From Haliscomenobacter sp965225875 (GTDB lineage: Bacteria > Bacteroidota > Bacteroidia > Chitinophagales > Saprospiraceae): a stretch of 64,000 nt of DNA. This document shows positions 1 to 8,170 of this stretch, in pieces (the first letter of the stretch is position 1; every line of letters starts with the position of its first letter). The translations under genes were made by a program, and so were the position numbers. The stretch is from the NCBI RefSeq assembly GCF_965225875.1, contig NZ_CBDDBS010000002.1:2852001-2916000 (forward strand). Direction: 5' to 3'. The notes below the pieces were generated by a model. It was given only the letters and a program-made list of their open reading frames with translations, was not told the DNA's origin and ran no database searches.

Positions 1-246
1 ATACCCGGCTACGTCGGGATTGGCTTCCACTTTATTGCGCAACATTCCAATGGTCACAGAGTCAGGCACCAACATGCCCCGATCCATGAAACTTTTGGCT
101 TCCAGTCCGAGGGGGGTACTATTTCCTATTTCATAACGAAAAAGATCACCTGTAGAAATGTGCAAGAGCTGATACTTATCAACCAGTTTAGCCGCTTGGG
201 TTCCTTTACCTGATCCTGGAGGACCAAAGAGTATCAAATTGATCAT
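1..246 (-). CDS. adk: Adenylate kinase, N-terminal part (runs off window)
   Basis: This enzyme interconverts ATP plus AMP and two ADP in the cytoplasm. I translated the minus strand from the ATG at 246 and obtained 82 residues, open to the window edge. The protein starts MINLILFGPPGSGKGTQAAK, so the P-loop GPPGSGKGTQ sits at residues 8-17. The AMP-binding segment STGDLFR follows at about residues 31-37, as in all adenylate kinases. The gene lies downstream of the NlpC/P60 gene on the same strand, separated by about 180 bp that hold two hairpins, so it probably has its own promoter there. Only the C-terminal two thirds are missing, beyond base 1. The identification is firm. Confidence 0.95.
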   Translation of the reverse strand, partial: MINLILFGPPGSGKGTQAAKLVDKYQLLHISTGDLFRYEIGNSTPLGLEAKSFMDRGMLVPDSVTIGMLRNKVEANPDVAGY

Positions 247-298
247 GTTTAAAGTAGGTTTTGCGTAGCAAAAGAAGCAAAAGTTATTGAAAAAATTA

Positions 299-333
299 AG
301 GGTTTGAAAGTTATTAATTAACCTTCAAACCCT
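299..333. terminator. Hairpin between NlpC/P60 gene and adk
   Basis: AGGGTTTGAA (299-308) pairs with TTCAAACCCT (324-333), a 10-bp stem around an AT-rich loop. It lies after the stop of the minus-strand NlpC/P60 gene and before adk, next to a second hairpin at 353-418. It is a plausible terminator or processing site, but there is no clear T-run. Confidence 0.4.
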
Positions 334-352
334 CAAGTGATTCATTTGGCAA

Positions 353-418
353 AAGTTGAGGGGTTAAAAAACGGCACTTCGGCTTAGCTCAGTGGCTGTT
401 TTTTAACTCCCTCAACTT
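353..418. repeat. Palindromic intergenic repeat, family A copy 1
   Basis: AAGTTGAGGGGTTAAAAAAC (353-372) is an inverted match, with one indel, to 398-418. The AAGTTGAGG / CCTCAACTT ends define a family seen again at 2763, 8945, 26677 and 49095. The core between the arms differs at each site. It sits between the NlpC/P60 stop and adk on the minus strand and could fold as a transcript hairpin. Confidence 0.7.
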
Positions 419-423
419 AAGTT

Positions 424-1092
424 TTACCTTCTTGGACCGATCGAAAAGCACCGAGTTTCAATTTCGGCAATCAAACCCATGGGTTCAATTGTTTCTTCGG
501 GCACCAAGTTGAGCTGAGCAGTTACTACCTGAGCGGCAGTGGGTGCAGGAGCCACCTGCATGACTTGTGGGCCATACAACCCAACAAAGTCGGCTTTTTG
601 TACAATTCTTCGTGCGGAAACGCTTTTGGCGTTCCAGTAGCTTGATTCATTCAGATTGTCGATAGCGACGCCTTTGGAGCAGCAGCTATGGATGAATCTG
701 AGGCCATTTTCATCGTTGGAGTAAACCATGGCGACGTGAAAAACCCTGCTGTTGGCCGAACGGCGGAAAAAAAGCAGATCACCAGGCTGTGCAGCGCTCA
801 GTTCAATTTTTTCGCCTTCCAGTTCCTGGGCGCGAGATGAACGTGAAACGTTGACTTTAAAATGAGCCAAAACGTAGGAAGTAAACCCGGAGCAGTCAAA
901 ACCGGTTACCGGAGAATATCCGGCGTAACGGTATGGCAACCCCATGTAAAGTTGTGCATAATCCAGAACGTCCTTGCGAAATCGCTTTTCTGCTTCTGCT
1001 ACCGTTGTAGGCAGATCTGCAGGAATAGATACGTTAAGCGTCGTAGGTGCACAAGTTCCTAAGGCTAAACAAGTAGTTAATACTTCTAGCAT
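424..1092 (-). CDS. NlpC/P60 family cysteine peptidase (peptidoglycan endopeptidase)
   Basis: The 222-aa protein carries an NlpC/P60 domain from about residue 42 to 165. Members cut peptide bonds in peptidoglycan stems. The expected catalytic residues are visible: Cys67 in GFDCSGF, His119 in VFHVAMVY and His135 in RFIHS. The PGDLLFF segment before the first His is also typical. The N-terminus has a short hydrophobic stretch with cysteines at 8 and 14, so export or lipid attachment is possible, but no clean lipobox is present. The last 50 residues are Ala/Pro-rich and unassigned. The start is the ATG at 1092. It is transcribed toward adk, and the upstream region is shared with the divergent UMF1 transporter gene. 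Family assignment is secure; the substrate is inferred from the family. Confidence 0.9.
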   Translation of the reverse strand: MLEVLTTCLALGTCAPTTLNVSIPADLPTTVAEAEKRFRKDVLDYAQLYMGLPYRYAGYSPVTGFDCSGFTSYVLAHFKVNVSRSSRAQELEGEKIELSAAQPGDLLFFRRSANSRVFHVAMVYSNDENGLRFIHSCCSKGVAIDNLNESSYWNAKSVSARRIVQKADFVGLYGPQVMQVAPAPTAAQVVTAQLNLVPEETIEPMGLIAEIETRCFSIGPRR

Positions 1093-1428
1093 ATAATAAG
1101 TACGTTGGTTCGCATGAATGATTTATGTATGGGACTACATGGGATGTGTAACTGGGTGATTATTTGACAAATATGTTCGGATGGGACCGATGCAAAGATA
1201 AAGCAAAATTTCTGAAAGTTTCACCACTTGAAAGTGTTAAAACTTTCAATTTGCTCATTTTCAAGTAATTACAGGGAAAATTTGTTGAAAAAAGACTAAA
1301 AAAACTGGCGAAAATTCGCCTCATGGGAGTGGAAAAAGTTGAACATTGGCAAGATAGGAAATTTGTTTTGGATTTCGTACATCAATCTAAATAAAATGTC
1401 TACTTTCCGAAAAAAAGGAAGTCAATCC
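1093..1428. other. Divergent intergenic region, no gene
   Basis: This AT-rich spacer separates the NlpC/P60 gene (minus) from the UMF1 transporter gene (plus). The open frame extends upstream to a TTG at 1339, but that part is not convincing as protein. One nested hairpin is visible: TGAAAGTTT (1213-1221) pairs with AAACTTTCA (1240-1248), with an inner CACTT/AAGTG. I saw no promoter that matches the phylum consensus well, and no RNA gene. Confidence 0.5.
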
Positions 1429-2754
1429 ATGGAAAAAAACACCAATGAATCCGGCTCTTTAGCGATTCCTTTTGTAAAAAATCAACCCCGTATCCTGCAA
1501 GGTTGGGCTTTTTTTGACTGGGCCAACAGTGCTTATGCGCTCGTGATAACCGTAGCAATCTTTCCGGGCTATTTTTTGCACGTTACTGCCGACGAGGTCA
1601 AAATTTTGGGGTTAAAGATCAGTGATGGTACCCTGTATTCCTTTTCTTTGTCCTTTGCCTACTTGCTGATTGCCCTGGTTTCACCCCTACTTTCCGGAAT
1701 TGCCGATTATGGAGGGCGCAAAAAAGTTTTCCTGCGCTTTTTTACCACATTAGGTGCACTGGCTTGCATTGGTTTGTTGTTTTTTACGGACATGAAAACG
1801 CTCTGGGTTGGGGTCACCTGTTTTATCCTGGCTACCATCGGTTTTTCGGGTGGGCTGGTTTTTTACAATGCCTTTTTGCCGGAGATCGCAACGGAGGATC
1901 GTTACGACAAAGTGAGCGCGACGGGGTTTAGTTACGGCTTTGCGGGGAGTATCATTTTGCTGGTGACGAACCTGATCGTGATTCAGAACTTCGAGTGGTT
2001 CGGTTTTTCTGAAAGTTTAAAGGCGGTTCCAGTAGCTTTTGTAATGGTGGGTTTGTGGTGGCTTGGTTTTGCACAAATCCCCCTGCGCCGTTTGCCGGAA
2101 GATGCGCGCCATCCTTATTCCAGAGCCTTGCTCAAGCGAGGTTATGAAGAAGTGAGTAAAACGGCTCGTCGGGTACTGGCCCGTCCCAATATGTTGCGCT
2201 ACCTGTCTGCGTTCTTTTTTGCCAATGCAGGTGTACAGTCCGTACTGTATCTGGCCTCCATTTTTGCCGAAAAGGAATTGCATTTTAATACCTCAAATTT
2301 GATTGTGCTGATTTTGATTTTGCAGGTGGTTGGCATTGGGGGCGCCTATTTATTTGCCTGGATTTCCAGCAAAAAGGGCAATAAAAATGCGATGATGTAC
2401 ATGATGGTGATTTGGACCATGATTTGTGTTGGCGGCTATGTGGTCAGGACGGGTCTGGATTTTTACTTTCTTGCCGCAGCTGTAGGCCTGGTGATGGGGG
2501 GCATGCAGTCCCTGGCAAGGGCGACTTACGCCAAATTGTTGCCTGAAGATACTCCTGATACCGCCTCTTACTTCAGTTTTTACGATATCCTGGATAAACT
2601 CTCCACCGTGATGGGCACTTTTGTTTTTGGCCTGATCACCCAACTCAGCGGCGGAATGCGCAACTCGGTACTGTCGCTGGCGGTGTTTTTTATCATCAGC
2701 CTGATTATCATGCGGCGGGTGGTGGTTACTAAAGAGGAAACTGAATTAGGGTAG
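1429..2754 (+). CDS. UMF1-type (Atg22-like) MFS transporter
   Basis: This integral membrane permease has 441 aa from the chosen ATG at 1429 and about twelve hydrophobic segments. The N-terminal motif GWAFFDWANSAYA is the hallmark of the UMF1/Atg22-like branch of the major facilitator superfamily, and GIADYGGRKK is the loop 2-3 MFS signature. Members are thought to efflux metabolites, amino acids in the yeast vacuole case; the bacterial substrate is unknown. I prefer ATG 1429 because AAGGAAG lies 8 bp upstream and the motif follows about 30 residues in. An in-frame ATG at 1396 and a TTG at 1339 are alternatives. It stands alone and is followed by a family A palindrome. Confidence 0.88.
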   Translation: MEKNTNESGSLAIPFVKNQPRILQGWAFFDWANSAYALVITVAIFPGYFLHVTADEVKILGLKISDGTLYSFSLSFAYLLIALVSPLLSGIADYGGRKKVFLRFFTTLGALACIGLLFFTDMKTLWVGVTCFILATIGFSGGLVFYNAFLPEIATEDRYDKVSATGFSYGFAGSIILLVTNLIVIQNFEWFGFSESLKAVPVAFVMVGLWWLGFAQIPLRRLPEDARHPYSRALLKRGYEEVSKTARRVLARPNMLRYLSAFFFANAGVQSVLYLASIFAEKELHFNTSNLIVLILILQVVGIGGAYLFAWISSKKGNKNAMMYMMVIWTMICVGGYVVRTGLDFYFLAAAVGLVMGGMQSLARATYAKLLPEDTPDTASYFSFYDILDKLSTVMGTFVFGLITQLSGGMRNSVLSLAVFFIISLIIMRRVVVTKEETELG

Positions 2755-2762
2755 GTTGAGGA

Positions 2763-2845
2763 AAGTTGAGGAGTTGAGGCTACCGCGAACGGCTTAGACA
2801 AAGACCATGTCAACACCGTTCGCGGTAGCCTCAACTCCTCAACTT
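2763..2845. repeat. Palindromic intergenic repeat, family A copy 2
   Basis: The two 30-nt arms at 2763-2792 and 2816-2845 are exact inverted copies. The outer part is AAGTTGAGGAGTTGAGG and the inner part is CTACCGCGAACGG. The 23-nt loop contains GACCATGT. It lies between the UMF1 transporter stop and the dapD promoter. A partial further unit, TCTCAACTCCTCAACTT, continues to 2861. Confidence 0.8.
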
Positions 2846-2877
2846 CTCAACTCCTCAACTTTTTCCAATCGTTTTTC

Positions 2878-2885
2878 TATTTTTG
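2878..2885 (+). promoter_or_regulatory. Candidate -7 element of dapD
   Basis: TATTTTTG matches the Bacteroidota -7 consensus TAnnTTTG and lies 26 bp before the dapD ATG. No good -33 TTTG is seen at the expected distance; that position falls at the edge of the family A repeat. Confidence 0.5.
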
Positions 2886-2911
2886 CAGCTCGTTTTTAAC
2901 ATCCAATACAA

Positions 2912-3730
2912 ATGAGCACGCTGCAACAAACGATTGAACAAGCCTGGGAGGACCGCAGTCTCCTGGACCAAACGGAGGTCAAAGAAGCCGTATTTCAGGT
3001 AGTAGAGCTACTGGACAAGGGGCAACTCCGCGTAGCCGAACCCACTGCCGATGGCAACTGGAAGGTGAACGATTGGGTCAAAAAAGGGGTAGTGATGTAC
3101 TTCCCACTGCGCCAAATGGAAACCATCGAGGTTGGCCCATTTGAATTTCACGACAAAATTCCACTCAAAAAATCATATGCCGAGATGGGTGTGCGGGTAG
3201 TCCCTCACGCCATTGCGCGTTATGGCTCTTTCTTGGAGCGTGGCGTCATCATGATGCCCAGCTACGTCAACATTGGTGCCTGGGTAGGTAGTGGCACGAT
3301 GGTGGATACCTGGGCTACGGTAGGCTCCTGTGCTCAGATTGGGCGCAACGTACACCTCAGCGGGGGCGTAGGTATTGGCGGGGTACTGGAACCACCACAA
3401 GCTGCTCCAACGATCATCGAAGACGATTGTTTCATCGGCTCTCGCTGCATCGTGGTTGAAGGGGTACGGATTGAAAAAGAATGTGTTCTGGGGGCCAACG
3501 TAGTGCTCACCAACAGTACCCATATCATTGATGTGAGTGGCCCAGAGCCGGTCACCTATCGGGGCCGGGTACCAGCACGTTCGGTGGTCATTCCCGGGTC
3601 TTATACCAAAGAATTCCCTGCCGGAACCTACCAGGTGCCTTGCGCGTTGATCATCGGGCAGCGCAAAGAAAGTACCGATAAAAAGGTATCGCTGAATGAT
3701 GCGCTGCGGGATTACAGTGTAGCGGTTTAA
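2912..3730 (+). CDS. dapD: 2,3,4,5-tetrahydropyridine-2,6-dicarboxylate N-succinyltransferase
   Basis: This cytoplasmic enzyme transfers a succinyl group from succinyl-CoA to tetrahydrodipicolinate in the lysine and diaminopimelate pathway. The 272-aa length is normal for DapD. The N-terminal helical domain (to about residue 100) is followed by a left-handed beta-helix of hexapeptide repeats, from about residue 105 (NIGAWVGSGTMVDTWATVG) to 215. The family segments GGVLEPPQAAPTIIEDDCFI and VIPGSYTKEFPAG are both present. It begins at ATG 2912 behind a TATTTTTG -7 box and is not in an operon with other lysine genes in this window. A long palindrome follows its stop. Confidence 0.95.
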   Translation: MSTLQQTIEQAWEDRSLLDQTEVKEAVFQVVELLDKGQLRVAEPTADGNWKVNDWVKKGVVMYFPLRQMETIEVGPFEFHDKIPLKKSYAEMGVRVVPHAIARYGSFLERGVIMMPSYVNIGAWVGSGTMVDTWATVGSCAQIGRNVHLSGGVGIGGVLEPPQAAPTIIEDDCFIGSRCIVVEGVRIEKECVLGANVVLTNSTHIIDVSGPEPVTYRGRVPARSVVIPGSYTKEFPAGTYQVPCALIIGQRKESTDKKVSLNDALRDYSVAV

Positions 3731-3747
3731 GAACCAATACTGGACAT

Positions 3748-3915
3748 TTTTGCTCGGAGGACATGAATAGCCCCTGGCTTCAGCCTGGGGTCGTGGAAAC
3801 GCCCTCTTGATTGGGCTTTAGCCACCGCCTTAATTATCAAGCTAGGGCTAAAGCCGAAATTGGAGGTTATTACGTTAACCTGAAGCCAGGGGCTATTCAT
3901 GTCCTCCGAGCAAAA
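3748..3915. repeat. 168-bp long inverted repeat, family D
   Basis: The outer arms run from TTTTGCTCGGAGGACATGAA inward (3748-3783) and are inverted at 3880-3915. This gives a 36-bp, apparently perfect stem. Inside is a second pair, GGGCTTTAGCC against GGGCTAAAGCC, so the element folds as a stem with a nested arm. There is no open frame of note. It fills the dapD-pth gap and is a non-autonomous, MITE-like or REP-like element, single in this window. Confidence 0.8.
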
Positions 3916-3956
3916 CCGTCGAGTTCTGTGCGATTTAACTCCAGAACCTTGGAATC

Positions 3957-4517
3957 ATGAAATATTTAATTGTCGGCCTAGGGAATATTGGTGCCGAATA
4001 CGCAGACACCCGGCACAACGTCGGCTTTCTGGTGGTGGATCAACTGGCCAAAGACGCCGAGGCTAGCTGGGAAACCGAACATTTGGGTGCCCTGAGCAAG
4101 GTCAAACACAAAGGACGTACCCTCATTTTGCTCAAACCTTCCACGTACATGAACCGCAGTGGCAAGGCGGTGAATTATTGGTTACAGAAGGAAAAAATTC
4201 CGATTGAAAATCTGCTGATTGTGTTGGATGACCTCAATCTGGAATTTGGCAAACAGCGCCTGCGCGGCAAGGGTAGTGATGGAGGACACAATGGACTCAA
4301 AGACATTGATCAGGCCATTGGCAACAACTACGCCCGCTTGCGCATTGGGATCGGCAATGATTTCCGCAAAGGACAACAAGTGGATTTTGTACTCGGTGAA
4401 TGGTCGGATGAGGAGAATGTGGATTTGCCCGAAATCATCAAGTATGCCGCCGATACGAGTAAAAGTTTTGCGGCAGTAGGCCTGGCACATACGATGAATA
4501 CATTTAATAAGAAGTGA
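3957..4517 (+). CDS. pth: Peptidyl-tRNA hydrolase
   Basis: This cytoplasmic enzyme releases tRNA from prematurely dropped peptidyl-tRNAs. The 186-aa protein has the usual Pth size. It begins MKYLIVGLGN, with Asn10 and the catalytic His20 in DTRHNVGF. STYMNRSG supplies the second conserved Asn, and the conserved Asp lies in the segment LIVLDDLNLEFG. GSDGGHNGLK is the classic Pth signature. It starts at ATG 3957 directly after the family D palindrome, ends 109 bp before the convergent CBS gene, and shares a hairpin terminator with it. Confidence 0.97.
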   Translation: MKYLIVGLGNIGAEYADTRHNVGFLVVDQLAKDAEASWETEHLGALSKVKHKGRTLILLKPSTYMNRSGKAVNYWLQKEKIPIENLLIVLDDLNLEFGKQRLRGKGSDGGHNGLKDIDQAIGNNYARLRIGIGNDFRKGQQVDFVLGEWSDEENVDLPEIIKYAADTSKSFAAVGLAHTMNTFNKK

Positions 4518-4538
4518 TTTTATTTTTGCTGGAATACA

Positions 4539-4571
4539 AAGGCACCAAGAGAACAAGTCTTTTGGTGCCTT
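4539..4571. terminator. Bidirectional hairpin terminator between pth and CBS gene
   Basis: AAGGCACCAA (4539-4548) pairs with TTGGTGCCTT (4562-4571), a 10-bp GC-centred stem with A/T ends. It lies between convergent genes, as expected for a shared terminator. Confidence 0.65.
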
Positions 4572-4625
4572 CGCATTTGTACCATGTACGTTTTTTGTTT
4601 AACCCAACATCAAAATAAGCAATTG

Positions 4626-5027
4626 CTACACAAAAAACAGCTGTGGTTGGAATGTAATCGGTTTACTTGCTACCAATTTTAACAAATCAACTGAACTCAA
4701 AATCCCTACCACTTCGTTGTGCTCTCTGACCAACAAATGGTGAATGCCATTTTTCAACATCAAATTGGCTGCAGTAGCAGTGGAGTCATCTTTGTTGATG
4801 TAGCACAGCTTGGTACTCATCACACTCATTACAGGTAAAGTGGAATCCTTGACGTTGCGCAGATCGCTGTCGGTTACAATGCCCAGGATGTCTGCACCCG
4901 AGCCTTCATCGGTAATGGGAACAGCACCGATGTCGTGCTTGCTCATTAATTTCCTTAAATCTTGCACAGTAGTCTCTACAGTGGCCATCACGACAGGACT
5001 ACTCATGAGTTGCTTAATGGTCTTCAT
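4626..5027 (-). CDS. CBS-domain pair protein
   Basis: The 133-aa protein consists almost entirely of two CBS domains, at about residues 5-60 and 70-125. Such modules bind adenosyl ligands and sense energy state or redox. The repeats end in ILGIVTDSDLR and VVGILSSVDLLK, the expected strand-helix motifs, and the first begins IKQLMSSPVVMA. I chose the ATG at 5027 (MKTIKQLM) because the CBS module begins there. An upstream ATG at 5054 adds nine residues. It is monocistronic and convergent with pth. No partner is encoded next to it, so the regulated target is unknown. Confidence 0.85.
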   Translation of the reverse strand: MKTIKQLMSSPVVMATVETTVQDLRKLMSKHDIGAVPITDEGSGADILGIVTDSDLRNVKDSTLPVMSVMSTKLCYINKDDSTATAANLMLKNGIHHLLVREHNEVVGILSSVDLLKLVASKPITFQPQLFFV

Positions 5028-5313
5028 CAGTGTTATGGCTTTATAAATGATCAATAGTGGATTGCCCTAATTTTTACGAGATTATGGTCAAAATGCACTG
5101 ATTTCAGTCATGACCAAGGATGATTTTGGTCAAGTCAATCAGTAATAAATTACTTCACAATTGGTTATCAGCGTTGCAGGTTTGGGGTTTTGCAGCAGCG
5201 AAAAAGGGCCTTTAAGTGCTTGTCTATTTTTTTGGAGAGGATAATTTCAAACTTTTTCAATTTAAATCTATCCAAGGATTAATGCAAGGGGTATATTGTT
5301 AAAAAAAACGTTT

Positions 5314-7476
5314 ATGCGCCTTTTCATACCCTATTTATTTTGCTGCTTTTTTGCCTGGCCCAATCTAACCACTGCGCAGTTACAGCCTACTGACTGGTTG
5401 ATTCAGCCCAGCACCGCCAAAGCCCAAGTACTGGTCAGTGCCGATGGAAAAACCATTGAGCTCAACAATGGCCTGTTGCGCCGGAGCTTCCGTTTGCAGC
5501 CCAATCTGGTTTGTTACGATTATTACAACCTGAGCAACGGTCAACAACTCATTCGAGCCCTCAAACCCGAAGCAGAAGTGAGCATCAGCGGTAAAAAATA
5601 CGCCATTGGTGGTTTGTATGGGCAAAAAGAACAAGCCTATCTTTTGCCGGAATGGCTGAATACCTTCAGCGCGAACCCGCAAGATTTTCAATACCAAACT
5701 TATGAAATCCAGGAGTTAAAACCCTTCCTCAATTGGCGATCAGCCACCTGGACGGGCAATCCCCAGCAAGCGAAAGGCAAAGTGCTGAGTTTGACTTTTC
5801 GGCACAATGCACCTGCACTGGCTGGGCTGAGCATCAAGGTGCACTACGCCCTTTACGATGGCATTCCCCTTTTGTGCAAATGGGTGAGCATCGACAACCA
5901 AAGCTCCAATAGCCGCTTCAAACTGGATCGCGTACTCAACGAAATTCTGGCCATGCCCGAAGAAGAAAGTGCCGTAGTGGGTAAACCCGAACAAATGAAA
6001 AAACCCCAGGGTATTTACATTGAAACCAATTATGCCTTCAACAATGCCATGCGTTACAACATCAGTGACCAAACTACGCATTGGAAAACGGACTCGGCTT
6101 ATACCTCACAAGTCAACTATTATTACGAAACACCCTGCGTTTTAGAAGTGTATCCAGACTTCGCTCCAGGCATCGAACTTCAAGCAGGCGAGCATTTTGA
6201 ATCCATCCGTACCTACGAGTTGCTTTTGGACAGTTACGACCGCGAGCGCCGGGGTTTGATGGTGCGCAAGATGTACCGCACGGTTGCACCCTGGACGACC
6301 CAAAACCCGATTTTTATGCATCTGGTCAGCAAAAATGACGAGCAGGTGCGCAGCATCATTGACCAGTGTGCGGAAACGGGATACGAAGGGGTCATTCTCA
6401 GTTTTGGCAGCCATTGCAATATGGAGGACACCAGTGCCGCCAACATCCAGCGTTGGAAAACATTGACCGATTATGCGCACAGCAAAAAAATCCTAATCGG
6501 TAGCTATTCCTTGTTCAGTAGTCGGCGCATCAGCGATGAGCACGATGTGATCAATCCGTTGACTGGGAAACCCGGGGGCGCTTTCTTTGGCAATGCTCCT
6601 TGTTTTGGCAGCGTATGGGGCCTGGCTTACCTGGAAAAACTTAAATTCTTCATGTTCAAAACCGGGTTCGATATTTTTGAAAACGACGGCCCTTATCCGG
6701 GCGACCGCTGTGCCTCCACCACTCACCCCGGCCACCGCGGACTGGAAGACTCACAATGGCGGCAAATGGCCCTGCAAAAGAGCCTTTACCGTTGGTGCAA
6801 TGAAAATGGCATCTACGTGAATGCGCCCGACTGGTATTTTTTGGATGGTACCCATAAAATTGGGCTGGGTTACCGGGAGGTCAATTTCTCTTTGCCACGG
6901 GCGCAGCAGAAAATCCTCAATCGCCAGAATATTTTTGATGGTACCTGGGAAAAGACCCCTTCGATGGGCTGGGGTTTTGTGCCTTTGACCGTTTACCAGG
7001 GTGGTGGTGCCGAAGCGGTACTGGAGCCCCTTTCCGAACACCTCAACGATTACGAACAATTGATGGTACAATATTATGGTGCCGGGATACAGGCTTGTTA
7101 CCGTGGACCCAGGTTGTACGATACCGAAACAACCAAACAAACCGTGATCCGGGTGATTGACTGGTATAAAAAGTATCGCCAGATCCTGAACGCCGATATC
7201 ATACACCTGCGGCGGCCCGATGGCCGGGATTGGGATGGCATCCTGCACGTTGACCCCAATTTGCCCGAAAAAGGACTCTTGATGTTGTACAATCCACTCA
7301 AAGTGCCGATTAAACGGAGTATTCAAGTGCCTTTGTACTATGCTGGATTAGAAACAACTGCGGTTTTTAAGGAAAAAGGGGGGAAGTCCCAAAAATTGAA
7401 ATTGAACCGAAATTACGAGGCGACGCTGGAAGTGGAAATCCCGGCAGAAAGCTACACCTGGTATGTGATCAATTAA
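5314..7476 (+). CDS. Secreted clan GH-D-like glycosidase (alpha-galactosidase-like)
   Basis: The protein has 720 aa from ATG 5314. A hydrophobic signal peptide ends near TTAQ at about residue 22. Residues 30-310 look like a beta-rich N-terminal domain, and residues 330-600 look like a TIM barrel. The segment FDIFENDGPYPGDRC (about residues 453-467), followed by HPGHRGLEDSQW, resembles the catalytic strand of GH36/GH27-like proteins, where an Asp is the nucleophile. The C-terminal 70 residues look like a small beta domain. It probably acts in the periplasm or outside the cell on alpha-linked glycans, but the substrate cannot be read. A TTG at 5296 with AAGGGG upstream is an alternative start. 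Its stop overlaps the convergent DJ-1 gene by 4 bp. Confidence 0.7.
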   Translation: MRLFIPYLFCCFFAWPNLTTAQLQPTDWLIQPSTAKAQVLVSADGKTIELNNGLLRRSFRLQPNLVCYDYYNLSNGQQLIRALKPEAEVSISGKKYAIGGLYGQKEQAYLLPEWLNTFSANPQDFQYQTYEIQELKPFLNWRSATWTGNPQQAKGKVLSLTFRHNAPALAGLSIKVHYALYDGIPLLCKWVSIDNQSSNSRFKLDRVLNEILAMPEEESAVVGKPEQMKKPQGIYIETNYAFNNAMRYNISDQTTHWKTDSAYTSQVNYYYETPCVLEVYPDFAPGIELQAGEHFESIRTYELLLDSYDRERRGLMVRKMYRTVAPWTTQNPIFMHLVSKNDEQVRSIIDQCAETGYEGVILSFGSHCNMEDTSAANIQRWKTLTDYAHSKKILIGSYSLFSSRRISDEHDVINPLTGKPGGAFFGNAPCFGSVWGLAYLEKLKFFMFKTGFDIFENDGPYPGDRCASTTHPGHRGLEDSQWRQMALQKSLYRWCNENGIYVNAPDWYFLDGTHKIGLGYREVNFSLPRAQQKILNRQNIFDGTWEKTPSMGWGFVPLTVYQGGGAEAVLEPLSEHLNDYEQLMVQYYGAGIQACYRGPRLYDTETTKQTVIRVIDWYKKYRQILNADIIHLRRPDGRDWDGILHVDPNLPEKGLLMLYNPLKVPIKRSIQVPLYYAGLETTAVFKEKGGKSQKLKLNRNYEATLEVEIPAESYTWYVIN

Positions 7477-8144
7477 AGCTTATCTAAGCCTTGTACAATC
7501 CTCTTCCGTTCTTCCTGATAAGGTGCCGCGGCCTGCTCCACTTTTTCAATAACTTCTTGTCGGGCGGTACTGGGATGCCCGCTATCAAAGGGCGGTTGAG
7601 GATTGTACTCCATCATCAGTTGAATGGACTCGGCAGTGGTTTGATCAAACAAAGCAGCTGCAATGGTCAGCCCAAAATCAATACCCGCAGTAACACCGCC
7701 TCCGGTAATGCGATTGCGGTCTTGTACAACCCGTTCGGTACGGACATCCACGTCAAACTGCCGCAACAAATCCAGCGAAAGCCAGTGGGTAGTAGCTTGA
7801 TACCCGTCCAATAAACCTGCCGCTGCCAAGATCAATGCTCCTGTACAAACCGAAGTAACGTAACGCGCATCTTGACTTTGCTGGCGCAAAAACTGCAGCA
7901 ATACTTCATCCTGCAAACACTCGTTGATGCCCGGTCCACCGGGTACACAGAGCACATCCAGCTGGGGTGCTGTATCAAAAGTGCCATTGGGCAGAATGCT
8001 CAGGCCCTTTTCGGTAACAATGGGGTCCAGGTTTTTTGCCAATAATAGAACCTGCGTATCGGGCAAACGGGCAAATACCTCGTATGGCCCGGTAAGGTCG
8101 AGTTGGGTGAGTCGAGGAAAAAGAATAAAACCGATGGTGGTCAT
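7473..8144 (-). CDS. DJ-1/PfpI family protein, isonitrile hydratase-like
   Basis: The 223-aa protein has the DJ-1/PfpI (class I glutamine amidotransferase-like) fold. The nucleophile elbow SVCTGALILAAAGLL places Cys at residue 100, close to Cys101 of isonitrile hydratase InhA. The DLTGPYEVF motif near the N-terminus is also typical of the InhA/AraC-amidotransferase branch. It may hydrate isonitriles or act as a general stress protein; the reaction is inferred only. I take ATG 8144 as the start. A TTG at 8174 would overlap the preceding alpha/beta hydrolase stop, and the two genes are probably cotranscribed. Confidence 0.8.
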   Translation of the reverse strand: MTTIGFILFPRLTQLDLTGPYEVFARLPDTQVLLLAKNLDPIVTEKGLSILPNGTFDTAPQLDVLCVPGGPGINECLQDEVLLQFLRQQSQDARYVTSVCTGALILAAAGLLDGYQATTHWLSLDLLRQFDVDVRTERVVQDRNRITGGGVTAGIDFGLTIAAALFDQTTAESIQLMMEYNPQPPFDSGHPSTARQEVIEKVEQAAAPYQEERKRIVQGLDKL

Positions 8145-8170
8145 GAGTGCGCGTTGAGGAGTTGAGAGGG

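Noticed and set aside
376..397. A GGCTTAGCTCAGTGG string resembling the 5' D-arm of a tRNA
   Set aside because: No acceptor, anticodon or T arm can be folded around it; it is the loop of a family A palindrome.
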